DNA of 37,179 nt from Verrucomicrobiota bacterium (lineage in GTDB: Bacteria > Verrucomicrobiota > Verrucomicrobiia > Limisphaerales > JADLHS01): the NCBI GenBank assembly GCA_013140495.1, contig JABFSR010000227.1:1-37179 (forward strand), read 5' to 3'. Below the pieces are notes generated by a model. It was not told the DNA's origin, ran no database searches, and worked only from the letters and a program-made list of their open reading frames with translations. Below are positions 17,632 through 25,480 of the stretch, in pieces. The position numbers were made by a program, and so were the translations under genes. Every line of letters starts with the position of its first letter. Within the stretch, counting starts at the first letter, position 1.

Positions 17632-17985
17632 TCAAAGCCCCCGCTCCTTGAGTTTCTGCTTGGTCGCGGAAGCGTCGGTGTGATGACGCGCCTTGGCCTT
17701 GTTGTGACGCTTGCGGATCTGGCCTTCGATCTTCTTTGAGACGATGTCTATGGCCGCGTACAAATCCTCCTCCCGATCCTCGGCAAACAGGTCCGGGCCG
17801 CGGACCGCCAGGCGGACGGAGCAGGAGAACTGCTTTTCCGGGATGCGTTTGTGGTCGTGTTCGAGAGTGACGCGCGCGTCAATGATGCGTTGATCCAGAT
17901 GTTCAACGCGTTTGAGCTTGTCCATCACATGTTCTTCGATTGCCTTGGTCAACGTGACATTGTGAGTGTGAAGAATCAGTTTCAT
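17632..17985 (-). CDS. hpf: Ribosome hibernation promoting factor / RaiA family
   Basis: Short HPF/YfiA-type protein that binds the small ribosomal subunit during slow growth and helps dimerise or silence ribosomes. The beta-alpha-beta-beta-beta-alpha plan is visible: MKLILHTHNVTLTKAIEEHVMDKL, then IIDARVTLEHDHKR, then FSCSVRLAVRGPDLFAEDREEDLYAAIDIVSKKIEGQIRKRHNK. At 117 residues it lacks the long C-terminal dimerisation domain, so it is the short type. The ATG at 17985 fits the family start, with an in-frame ATG three codons earlier at 17994. It is first of a same-strand trio with the amidohydrolase and cysK. Confidence 0.9.
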   Translation of the reverse strand: MKLILHTHNVTLTKAIEEHVMDKLKRVEHLDQRIIDARVTLEHDHKRIPEKQFSCSVRLAVRGPDLFAEDREEDLYAAIDIVSKKIEGQIRKRHNKAKARHHTDASATKQKLKERGL

Positions 17986-18212
17986 ACAAGGCATGATGCA
18001 ATCGCCCGGCCATGAAATCCAGCGAAAGTAATCCGGAAGTTGACCGGCGACTTGTCAGCATTCAACCGGTTACTGCTGGCGATGGGTGTTTCCGCTTCAG
18101 GGAAAATGGCAAGGTGCTGGTTGAATTGTTCGAGAGCAGGAGTCTGAAATCGCCTCCACTGCTCACGCAAATAGGTGACCCGTCTTCGAAGTTCTTCAGA
18201 GGTTCGTAGAAT

Positions 18213-18239
18213 TTGCAGCCTATCTCCGTATTAGGCCAC
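18213..18239 (-). repeat. attC-like left half site (R''-L'' type)
   Basis: On the minus strand, downstream of the 87-codon gene, the order is GTGGCCTAA (18239-18231), a short spacer, then AGATAGGCTGCAA (18225-18213). This has the order of the first half of an integron attC site (RYYYAAC-like box, then L''). The matching right half does not follow, so the site is incomplete or decayed. Confidence 0.4.
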
Positions 18240-18257
18240 AACATCGTCATAAATCTG

Positions 18258-18521
18258 TCATCCATAAGGCTGCTGTGAAGTCGCTGCCTCTCGAATACGT
18301 GCCAGTCTCGCTGCGACCAAATCTGACACCTGAAACTTCTCTCGAATACTGGCCGCCGCCGCGCCAAGCTCACCAAGCCACTCCCACCCGCTGCTCGTCA
18401 CAAAAGTAGCCGCAGCCTCCATGACCTCGCAAGCCTCGGTCTGTCCGGCTGCTCGAAGCTGTGATGCAGTCTCCAGCGCGAACTCTCTCAGTGTGGATGG
18501 AGATGCGAACTTCTCTGTCAT
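18258..18521 (-). CDS. Small hypothetical protein flanked by attC-like repeats
   Basis: 87-residue, mainly helical, alanine-rich soluble protein with no signal peptide. The C-terminal part has a distinctive TSSGWEWLGELGAAAASIREKF stretch and the tail is ATSQQPYG. I do not recognise a named family. Codon use and even composition look coding, and the ATG at 18521 is a few bases after a GTTAGGCCAC boundary. Inverted TTAGGCCAC/GTGGCCTAA and direct TTGCAGCCTATCT repeats sit on both sides. It is therefore a candidate integron-type gene cassette (see findings). The function is unknown. Confidence 0.65.
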   Translation of the reverse strand: MTEKFASPSTLREFALETASQLRAAGQTEACEVMEAAATFVTSSGWEWLGELGAAAASIREKFQVSDLVAARLARIREAATSQQPYG

Positions 18522-18532
18522 GGTGCGCGAAA

Positions 18533-18574
18533 GTGGCCTAACATTTAGTTAGCTGCAAACGTTGCAGCCTATCT
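18533..18574 (-). repeat. attC-like right site (L''-L'-R' type)
   Basis: Minus strand: AGATAGGCTGCAA, a two-base loop, TTTGCAGCTAAC, then TAAATGTTAGGC. The GCTGCAA/TTGCAGC arms (18552-18568) form a perfect short stem, and the GTTAGGC (18542-18536) matches the attC R' recombination box GTTRRRY. It precedes the 87-codon gene by about 15 bases, as a cassette boundary would. Confidence 0.45.
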
Positions 18575-19009
18575 GGGTTCATGGGTTCGACGGTATTCTT
18601 GGCTTAAGAATTTGTCCAGCATCATTTTGTTTCCAAAATGAACGCTGAACTTTGTCCGACAAAGGCTGCAAATTTTCTGCTCTTCAATTGACCGGGTGGT
18701 CACCTTTTCGTTCCAGCCTTTCAGGCCTTGGAATTATTTTGAACCACGTTCCCGGGCCTTCAGCCCGGGCTGTCACCTCCGGGGCTTACAGCCCCATGAC
18801 AGGAATCTGCGGCTGATCGGAATCTGCGGCATAAACATGGCGCGCGGAATCATTCCAATGTTCAGCATAATCCCCGAGATTCCCATGTTCGGCGCGAGGA
18901 CACACCGATCAGCAGCCGGGGCGGCTGTGCTCCCCGCGAATTCGCACTGCATCATTCGGGCTCAGACAATTGGATTGTTTGCTCGCCGCAGTTTCCGCAA
19001 ATTCGGCCA
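18575..19009. other. Repeat-rich gene-free stretch
   Basis: No credible gene. It contains a TCATTTTG/CAAAATGA hairpin (about 18624-18643), the nested hairpins at 18751-18802, a 12-base direct repeat GGAATCTGCGGC (18802-18813 and 18819-18830) and then the leader of panC. Short open frames here lack any recognisable protein character. Confidence 0.6.
18751..18802. repeat. Nested palindromes (REP-like)
   Basis: CCCGGGC/GCCCGGG stem (18751-18757 and 18763-18769), followed by an outer CTGTCA/TGACAG pair (18770-18775 and 18797-18802) enclosing a GGGGCT/AGCCCC stem (18781-18795). It is a compact two-hairpin element in an intergenic region, with no T-run, so it is not a simple terminator. Confidence 0.7.
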
Positions 19010-19870
19010 ATGCGAATTGTGAAACCGCCCTCTGCCATGCAGCGCATCGCCGGTCAATGGCGCCGCAGCAGCGTGCGCATCGGCTTCGTGCCGACGATGG
19101 GTTATCTGCACGAGGGGCATTTGAGTCTCGTGCGCGAGGCGCGTCGGCGCGTGGGGCGCTCGGGCAAGGTGGTGGTGAGCATTTACGTGAACCCAACGCA
19201 GTTTGGGCCTGCCGAAGATTTGTCACGCTACCCGCGTGACCTGGCCCGTGATTGCAAGCTGTGTCGTGAGGCCGGAGTGGACGTTGTGTTCGTGCCCACG
19301 GACGCGCAGATGTATCCGGGCAAAGAGGCAGGGCGATACAGCACCTATGTGGTGGAGGAAACTCTTTCGCAACAGATGGAAGGCGCGTCGCGACCGGTGC
19401 ATTTTCGTGGCGTTACAACCATCGTTGCCAAGCTGTTCAACATCGTGCTGCCAGACGTGGCGGTGTTCGGCGCGAAGGACTGGCAGCAAGCCGCCATCAT
19501 CAAGCGCATGGTGGCTAACCTGAACTTTCCGGTGAAGATCATCGTGGCCCCGACGGTGCGGGAGAGCGACGGCGTGGCCATGAGTTCCCGCAACAAATAT
19601 CTCATCGGCGATCTGCGGCCACAGGCCACTGTGCTCGGAAGGGCAATCAAGCTCGTGCAACAGAACGTTGCGCGAAAAACCGTTTCCGCTGCGAAGCTGA
19701 GAGAGCAGGTGCGTCAACTGATTCATAAAGTTCCTGCGGCACGACTGGATTACGTGGAGTTTTTTGATCCTGACACCCTCATTCCGGCGCGGACAGTGGG
19801 ACGCGGCATCCATATTGCGCTGGCGGTGTTTGTCGGAAAGACGAGGCTGATTGACAACGCGAGATTGTGA
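19010..19870 (+). CDS. panC: Pantothenate synthetase (pantoate-beta-alanine ligase)
   Basis: ATP-dependent joining of pantoate and beta-alanine, the last step to pantothenate (coenzyme A precursor), in the cytoplasm. Seen: FVPTMGYLHEGHLSLV with the HxGH ATP motif at 34-37, YVNPTQFGPAEDLSRYPR, FVPTDAQMYP, HFRGVTTIVAKLFNIV, FGAKDWQQ at about 153-160 and ESDGVAMSSRN. Length (286) is normal. The ATG at 19010 gives the usual N-terminus, with no clear Shine-Dalgarno. No panB or panD is adjacent, so the pathway is scattered. Confidence 0.95.
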   Translation: MRIVKPPSAMQRIAGQWRRSSVRIGFVPTMGYLHEGHLSLVREARRRVGRSGKVVVSIYVNPTQFGPAEDLSRYPRDLARDCKLCREAGVDVVFVPTDAQMYPGKEAGRYSTYVVEETLSQQMEGASRPVHFRGVTTIVAKLFNIVLPDVAVFGAKDWQQAAIIKRMVANLNFPVKIIVAPTVRESDGVAMSSRNKYLIGDLRPQATVLGRAIKLVQQNVARKTVSAAKLREQVRQLIHKVPAARLDYVEFFDPDTLIPARTVGRGIHIALAVFVGKTRLIDNARL

Positions 19871-20120
19871 TTGTTCGCCTGAGTTCGTGTTTGAGCAGTA
19901 GCGGCGGGCCTCCCGGCCTGCCGTAGAGGGCGGCATCATGCCGCCCGGACAAATCGCCCGCATTGCAGAACCGTTCGGATTTAGTCATGCCGTTAGTACG
20001 TGTGACGCATTTTCCGCCAGGCTGGAAGCCCGGCTCTACGTCAGCCAAGATGGCTGACGCTACGGCTAACAGGTTCTTCCTGCTTGACGCTCGGCTTTAA
20101 TCTGGTTGCATTTGATTCAA
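19871..20120. repeat. Intergenic cluster of palindromes
   Basis: Between panC and the small lipoprotein gene. Hairpins seen are GGCGGGCC/GGCCTGCC (about 19903-19922), GGGCGGCAT/ATGCCGCCC with a one-base loop (19928-19946), and GTCAGCCA/TGGCTGAC with loop AGA (20040-20058). Flanks carry CTACG or CGTAG words. These look like members of mobile palindromic intergenic repeat families. No gene is supported. Confidence 0.65.
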
Positions 20121-20519
20121 ATGAATAAAGGCATCCTATTTTCTGTTCTCGTCGGCGTCGCTTTGACGATCACCGGCTGCGTCAACACCGTGGACAATCG
20201 CACTCGCGTCGGGGTGCCGTTCGTTAAGGACCAGATGGCTGCGCGTTACGAGCGTCCCATGCCGGAAGTTTTCGAGGCGGCCAAACGCGCCGTGACCGCC
20301 TACGGCACCTTGAACAACGAATCCACGCTCCTCGCCAGCAGCAATTCCGTCCGCATTGTTGAAGGCAAGGTCAACCAACGCACCGTGTGGGTGCGTGTGG
20401 AAGCGGTCGAACCGCGCATCACGGAAGTCACCGTGCAGTGCCGCACCCAATGGGGCGGACGCGATCTTGAAGTGGCGCACGAAGTCGAGAAACGCGTGGC
20501 GCTGGAACTAGTGCGTTGA
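20121..20519 (+). CDS. Small lipoprotein, DUF3568-like
   Basis: The ATG at 20121 (a TTG at 20106 is in frame but unlikely) starts a lipoprotein signal peptide with lipobox LTITGC and Cys17 as the lipidated residue. The remaining roughly 115 residues form an alpha/beta domain: a helix MPEVFEAAKRAVTAYGTLNNE, then beta strands VRIVEGKVNQRTVWVRVEAVE and ITEVTVQCRTQWGG, then a helix. This resembles DUF3568-type verrucomicrobial lipoproteins. No catalytic residues are evident. It ends overlapping the 3' end of the opposite-strand TPR gene by 12 bases. Confidence 0.8.
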   Translation: MNKGILFSVLVGVALTITGCVNTVDNRTRVGVPFVKDQMAARYERPMPEVFEAAKRAVTAYGTLNNESTLLASSNSVRIVEGKVNQRTVWVRVEAVEPRITEVTVQCRTQWGGRDLEVAHEVEKRVALELVR

Positions 20520-21749
20520 GCCGCCCTTCAACCCGATATTCTGTTCGTAAGAGCCGAGCTTGATCGCCCGGCTCTTTTCCTTTGACCGCAATTCCAGCTT
20601 GAGCAGATCCATGCGATTGCGCGCCATGTCTGCGGCGGGCGCAGTGGGATTCATTTCTATGATCCGGCCCAACGTCAGCCACGCGGCATCGTAACCCGCA
20701 CCAAGCCGCACCTGAAAATCCGCGAGCAGATTCAGCCAGCGCACCAACGACCGCGTCGGCTGGTTCGGCTCCGCGATCAACTGCTCCAGTTGATCCGCCG
20801 CCAGATCGAGACGCTTGTAGTGGTCGGCGTAAAGACACGCCAGCTTCTCCCGCGCCTCGGCGTCCTGCGGAAACTGTTCGAGATGCTTCACGAATTCGAG
20901 CGCCAGAGCTTCGGGGTCGGTGGCCTTGGGCATCAGATGACCGGTGGAGTGAAGCAGGCCGATGCTCTCGACGCCGTGTGGCACCGCCATTTTTGGGCGA
21001 TCATGTGCGGCAAGCAGTTGTTCGCGTCCGGCGAGATGTGCGATGCGTTGCAATGCAGCCTGCGAGTACTCGGTTTCAGGGAATTGCTGGACGATGGTTT
21101 CCAGTTCGCGCTGCGCCGCCTCACGATCAAGCGCGTATTTCAGATGCCAGTCTGCAAGCGCATTCAATGCAAACGCGATGTTGGGCGGCGTATGGCCGGG
21201 TTGCTGACAGAAACGATGAATGGTCAATTCCGCGCCGGGCAGGTCGTTGAGATGTTCGGCCTGGATTTCAGCGAGCAACATGTGACCGTTCAGGTCTTTC
21301 GGGAAATGCTTGAGCTGTTTGCGGATTTCCTTCACCGCCTCGTCGTATTTGCCGCGCTTGCGTTTGGTGATGGCGATGGAATAAAACGCCTGCGGATCCA
21401 CCTCAGTATCGCCGCCGTCGTAAAGCGAGGAGAACGGTTTGGCAATCAACCCCGCGATGTTGTGACGCCAGATGACCGTGAGGATGAGCGCGATGACTAC
21501 CAGGCTGCCGACGCCGTAGAACGCCACGGCAGCATTCGTGCCTCCCGCGATTTGCGTGTCAATGTGCCGCACCAGCCCGTAAAGCCCTGCGAGCGTGATA
21601 AGCGTGAGAATCCATTGCACGATGAGCATTGCCGGACTGTCGCTGCGCTTGAGCCAGCGCCAGAGCGCCCACAGGACGAGCCCCACCGCGATGAGCAGCA
21701 GCGTCACGTCCAGGACGATTGCATAAGCGGGTTTGGCGGCGGGTGTCAT
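20508..21749 (-). CDS. TPR-containing membrane protein
   Basis: The N-terminal part has three membrane segments (about residues 8-28, 39-60 and 72-93). A cytoplasmic or periplasmic helical domain follows with several TPR-like units such as AFYSIAITKRKRGKYDEAVKEIRKQLKHFP, LLAEIQAEHLNDLPGAELTI and LERELETIVQQFPETEYSQAAL. Such proteins usually scaffold envelope complexes, but no specific partner is indicated. The 3' end overlaps the convergent lipoprotein gene by 12 bases. I do not recognise a named family. Confidence 0.8.
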   Translation of the reverse strand: MTPAAKPAYAIVLDVTLLLIAVGLVLWALWRWLKRSDSPAMLIVQWILTLITLAGLYGLVRHIDTQIAGGTNAAVAFYGVGSLVVIALILTVIWRHNIAGLIAKPFSSLYDGGDTEVDPQAFYSIAITKRKRGKYDEAVKEIRKQLKHFPKDLNGHMLLAEIQAEHLNDLPGAELTIHRFCQQPGHTPPNIAFALNALADWHLKYALDREAAQRELETIVQQFPETEYSQAALQRIAHLAGREQLLAAHDRPKMAVPHGVESIGLLHSTGHLMPKATDPEALALEFVKHLEQFPQDAEAREKLACLYADHYKRLDLAADQLEQLIAEPNQPTRSLVRWLNLLADFQVRLGAGYDAAWLTLGRIIEMNPTAPAADMARNRMDLLKLELRSKEKSRAIKLGSYEQNIGLKGGSTH

Positions 21750-21854
21750 CTGTATCCAACCATTGATTGTACAGACAGGAATTCAAGCAAATTGTCACGA
21801 GGAGAAAATCGCGGCGCGCTGGGGGGATCGCATACTCATGGCGATGACACCCGC

Positions 21855-21883
21855 TTGCATTGCTCACCCCATCGCTGCATGAT
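21855..21883 (+). promoter_or_regulatory. Candidate promoter
   Basis: TTGCAT (21855-21860), 17 bases, CATGAT (21878-21883), upstream of the LEA14-like lipoprotein. The -35 hexamer equals the one at 29541. Weak by consensus. Confidence 0.3.
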
Positions 21884-21945
21884 GCGGCTGCGGAATGAAT
21901 GCAAACCACATCAACCGCGTCACCATTGCCATGATGAAAGTGATT

Positions 21946-22428
21946 ATGAAAACGATTCCATTGTTGATGGCCGTTGCAGCACTGCTCACCGGCTGCGGCG
22001 GCGGGCCCGGACCGTCAGTGAACCTTGTCAGCGTGAGTTTCAAGGATGCCACCGCACTGGAAACCACGGCGGTGTTCACGCTTCGCCTGAGCAACGAACA
22101 GCCTGAACCGGTGGAAATGAACGGCAGCGTTCACAAGATTTTTCTCAACGGCCTGTACGTCGGCAAAGGCTTGAGCGATGCCACCGTGACCGTGCCGCGC
22201 CTCAGCACTGTGACCAACGACGTGACCGTGCATCTGAGCAATCTCGCCCTGGCCACGCGGTTGAAGGCCGTGATCGAAGCGAAGCGTTTTGATTACCGCG
22301 TGCAAAGCACCTTCTTCGGCAAATCCTGGACGGATCGGAGGACTTCGGAGACCGAGGGAAAGCTGGAGCTGAACGATTTCGTACCTGCGTCTGAAACGAC
22401 CAACGCGCCGACGTCGGAAATTCGTTGA
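21946..22428 (+). CDS. LEA14-like (WHy domain) lipoprotein
   Basis: The frame opens at 21895, but the ATG at 21946 starts a compact lipoprotein signal with lipobox ALLTGC (Cys17), so 21946 is preferred (160 residues). The mature part looks like an LEA14/WHy beta-sandwich: VNLVSVSFKDATALETTAVFTLRLSNEQPEPVEMNGSVHKIFLNGLYVGKGLS, followed by a VPRLSTVTNDVTVHL strand. WHy proteins are linked to desiccation or stress protection in plants and bacteria, but the role here is inferred only from fold. The gene is followed by an inverted repeat that acts as terminator for the opposite strand. Confidence 0.78.
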   Translation: MKTIPLLMAVAALLTGCGGGPGPSVNLVSVSFKDATALETTAVFTLRLSNEQPEPVEMNGSVHKIFLNGLYVGKGLSDATVTVPRLSTVTNDVTVHLSNLALATRLKAVIEAKRFDYRVQSTFFGKSWTDRRTSETEGKLELNDFVPASETTNAPTSEIR

Positions 22429-22437
22429 TTCCTGGAA

Positions 22438-22471
22438 ATAAAAAACCGCTCCGTCATTTCTGACGGAGCGG
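22438..22471 (-). terminator. Rho-independent terminator
   Basis: Perfect 11-base stem CCGCTCCGTCA/TGACGGAGCGG (22446-22456 and 22461-22471) with loop TTTC. On the minus strand it is followed by a T-rich run (TTTTTTATT). It ends the small exported-protein gene at 22493-23014. It may also block read-through from the plus-strand lipoprotein gene. Confidence 0.88.
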
Positions 22472-22492
22472 AAACACACAGAAACAGGAGGT

Positions 22493-23014
22493 CTAAAACG
22501 TGAAACTGGTCTTGAGATACACCGAGGCGCGGGGAGCAAATACCGCGGCGTTGTAGCCGCGGGAGATGGTGGTTTGAGATTCGAGGAGCTGCCCGTAACC
22601 TGCATTCACTCCGGCCCAGGCCAGCAGGCTGCGCGGTTGATCGGAATTGCGCATGGCTTCAATCCGGATGTTTGCCAGCGCTTCTTTTTCCCGCACGAGG
22701 GACAGTGAAAGTGTCGTGTATGATGCGCCGTAGCGGTATGTTTCCCGTCCTCCATCAAACAATGAGAATGAAAGAGGCACGCGCACAACCGAGAGACTGA
22801 AATCCGACTTGCCGAACGTCCACGATTCAGAGTCTTCCGCCAGAACGGGGCGGACAACCAGCAGCAAAGCGAACAAGGCAACAACCGTGAGCACCCGGGC
22901 AACAACCGAACTGGAGGTCAACGGCGCGAACCGGGGAATCGAGGAGGGGGCGAATGATTCCGGGTGGGTGATCCCATCCCGGATTGCGGGCGATACGTCA
23001 GCCGCAGTTTTCAT
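22493..23014 (-). CDS. Small exported protein, possibly outer-membrane beta protein
   Basis: The frame opens at a TTG at 23059, and the ATG at 23014 is more likely. A long charged/polar leader precedes a strong hydrophobic segment (VLTVVALFALLLVVRPVLA) ending in a good cleavage site before EDSES. An internal GTG at that segment is a second alternative start. The mature part, about 110 residues, is a series of amphipathic strands (DFSLSVVRVPLSFSLFDGG, YRYGASYTTLSLSLVRE) ending with LKTSFTF, an aromatic C-terminus as in outer-membrane barrels. Family unknown. A strong terminator lies directly after the stop. Confidence 0.65.
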   Translation of the reverse strand: MKTAADVSPAIRDGITHPESFAPSSIPRFAPLTSSSVVARVLTVVALFALLLVVRPVLAEDSESWTFGKSDFSLSVVRVPLSFSLFDGGRETYRYGASYTTLSLSLVREKEALANIRIEAMRNSDQPRSLLAWAGVNAGYGQLLESQTTISRGYNAAVFAPRASVYLKTSFTF

Positions 23015-23167
23015 ACGGCGAAGATTTAGCAGCGGGTATGCCAGCAAATCGAAGCACAAGGAGAAGGGCTTGCGTGCTTGCCGGATGGAGTTTCGAGCGT
23101 CGTCTGTCCGATTGCCGGAACATCTGTCCCGAAACAGGCGTTAAAATGTTTTGGACTGGTGTTTCGT

Positions 23168-23196
23168 TTGACTCGCGCGAGGTCCGTTGCTACAAC
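23168..23196 (+). promoter_or_regulatory. Candidate sigma-70-like promoter for pyrH
   Basis: TTGACT (23168-23173), 17 bases, TACAAC (23191-23196), 35 bases upstream of the pyrH ATG. One of the best consensus matches in the window. Confidence 0.5.
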
Positions 23197-23228
23197 CCTG
23201 CGGCGATTGCAGCGATGAAACTCCTTAG

Positions 23229-23957
<729 letters not shown>

Positions 23958-25376
23958 TTATCTCGCCTGTAATGTAGCCGTTGCTGGCTGGTAGCCCACG
24001 GTGCTTCCGTTCACAACCTGCGGAACGAGGAAGGATACTGTGACCAGTTCGCCCGGCTTCTTTTTTCCCAGCGATTGAGTAGCTTTGGCGAGACTGCCGA
24101 TCTTCACGTCTCCACCTTCGACGCCGACGAGCACCAAACCAGCTTTCACTCCGGCGGCAGACGCGGGACTATTTGTTTCCACGTTTGTCACAATCAATCC
24201 TTCCCCAGTTCCGAGCAACAACCCCGGAGCGTTATTGGTGGCAATTTTTTCGGTCTTCATTCCAAGTTGAGCCTGCAAACGGTCGCGCAAGAGTTCGACC
24301 ATCGGAATCAACGTTACTTCCGATTCGCGGCGGCGTCCGTTGTCGGACAAGGTGAATTGCGCACGCCGGTTGGGGCTTCCAGCAACAAGCGAATTGAAAT
24401 TGACCAATCCAGTTACGGGCTGTCCATTGACTTCCAGAATCTCCTGTCCCGGCTTTAATCCCGCGCGATCCGCCGGGCCGCCACGTTGAACGTAGCGGAC
24501 GGTTACCGGCGTTCGGGTGCCCGTGAACATGGCTCCAATCCACAGATCGGAGGAGAATTCGAGGGAGAAAAATTCTGAGAGAGCCGAAGAAATCTGCTTC
24601 ACCGGAATCGCAAAGCGCAGCCCAGGACCCTTCTTTTCATCATCCTCGTAGAGCGCGACGTTCATCCCAATGACCTCGCCGTGCAAGTTGATGAGCGGCC
24701 CGCCGCTGTTGCCCGGATTGATGTCGGCATCGGTCTGCAACCAGTCGTTGAAACTGAGCTGACTGTTTCCCGATTCAGTGCGACGATTCTTGGAACTTAG
24801 GATGCCGCGCGACACCGAAGCGCCGAAACCGAATGCGTTTCCCACCGCAATGACGGTCTCACCCTGTAACAGGTCATCGTCCATTGCAAAGCGCACGCCC
24901 GTGAATTTCTGCCCGGGCTCGACCTTGATCTTGAGCAGGGCGAGATCTTTTTGGGTGGTCCAGACCAGACGTTGCGCTTCGTAAACATTCCCGTTTGAAA
25001 GTTGCACATGAATCCGCGGCACCTGATTCTGCTTTGAATCACTGACCACATGAAAATTCGTCAGGATATAAACCTCGTCGCCAACCTGTTCGAGGATGAT
25101 GCCCGAGCCGATGGTGTTGAGTTTTTCGCCGGTTGGTGAGTCATATTCGACGCTGAACGGGCCAATATACTTCCGCCGCTTTTCAAAGCCGGGCGAAGAA
25201 GTCGCGATGTTGACGACGGAGGGAATCACCTTCTCCACGGCTTCCACCGTGGCGTCGCGCCGGATGTCCGTCTGGGTGGAAGCAGAAGAAGCGGCCGGTT
25301 TGCGATCGCAGCCGCAGACCACCAATCCAAGTGCGATCAACCCAGCCGTCAAACGCTTGAAGAAATCGAATTTCAT
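23958..25376 (-). CDS. HtrA/DegP-like serine protease with two PDZ domains (lipoprotein)
   Basis: Envelope quality-control protease. The N-terminus has a lipoprotein-like signal (LIALGLVVCGC), with Cys23 the better lipidation site. The trypsin-like domain has the complete triad: His109 in TNFHVV, Asp144 in KDLALLKI and Ser224 in NPGNSGGPL. Two PDZ-like domains follow, the first with GGPADRAGLKPGQEILEVNGQPV and the second with TNSPASAAGVKAGLVLVGVEGG. Length (472) fits the DegQ/DegS-like class. The start ATG has no Shine-Dalgarno. A TATAAT box lies only 12 bases before it, so the transcript leader would be very short. Confidence 0.93.
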   Translation of the reverse strand: MKFDFFKRLTAGLIALGLVVCGCDRKPAASSASTQTDIRRDATVEAVEKVIPSVVNIATSSPGFEKRRKYIGPFSVEYDSPTGEKLNTIGSGIILEQVGDEVYILTNFHVVSDSKQNQVPRIHVQLSNGNVYEAQRLVWTTQKDLALLKIKVEPGQKFTGVRFAMDDDLLQGETVIAVGNAFGFGASVSRGILSSKNRRTESGNSQLSFNDWLQTDADINPGNSGGPLINLHGEVIGMNVALYEDDEKKGPGLRFAIPVKQISSALSEFFSLEFSSDLWIGAMFTGTRTPVTVRYVQRGGPADRAGLKPGQEILEVNGQPVTGLVNFNSLVAGSPNRRAQFTLSDNGRRRESEVTLIPMVELLRDRLQAQLGMKTEKIATNNAPGLLLGTGEGLIVTNVETNSPASAAGVKAGLVLVGVEGGDVKIGSLAKATQSLGKKKPGELVTVSFLVPQVVNGSTVGYQPATATLQAR

Positions 25377-25388
25377 TTTGTCATGCCG

Positions 25389-25394
25389 ATTATA
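25389..25394 (-). promoter_or_regulatory. Candidate -10 box for the HtrA-like gene
   Basis: Minus-strand TATAAT, a perfect -10 hexamer, 12 bases before the ATG. No good -35 hexamer is visible at 16-18 bases, so it may need an activator or be chance. Confidence 0.35.
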
Positions 25395-25480
25395 CAGTTA
25401 CTTGACGAACAGAATCCGGATGTCTGCACTTCATTTCAGGACTTGACTCTGCCCAACCGGAGGCGCAAAAGCAATCGCGC

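Noticed and set aside
18062..18376. Minus-strand frame downstream of the 87-codon gene
   Set aside because: Overlaps that gene and the attC-like site. Irregular composition and no motif. A plus-strand frame at 18012-18209 is equally unsupported.
18575..18600. tRNA or tmRNA T-loop-like GGGTTCGA
   Set aside because: No cloverleaf or acceptor stem can be drawn around it.
20790..22106. 438-residue open frame on the plus strand
   Set aside because: Antisense to the TPR membrane protein and overlapping a lipoprotein gene in another frame. Its composition is that of a shadow frame.
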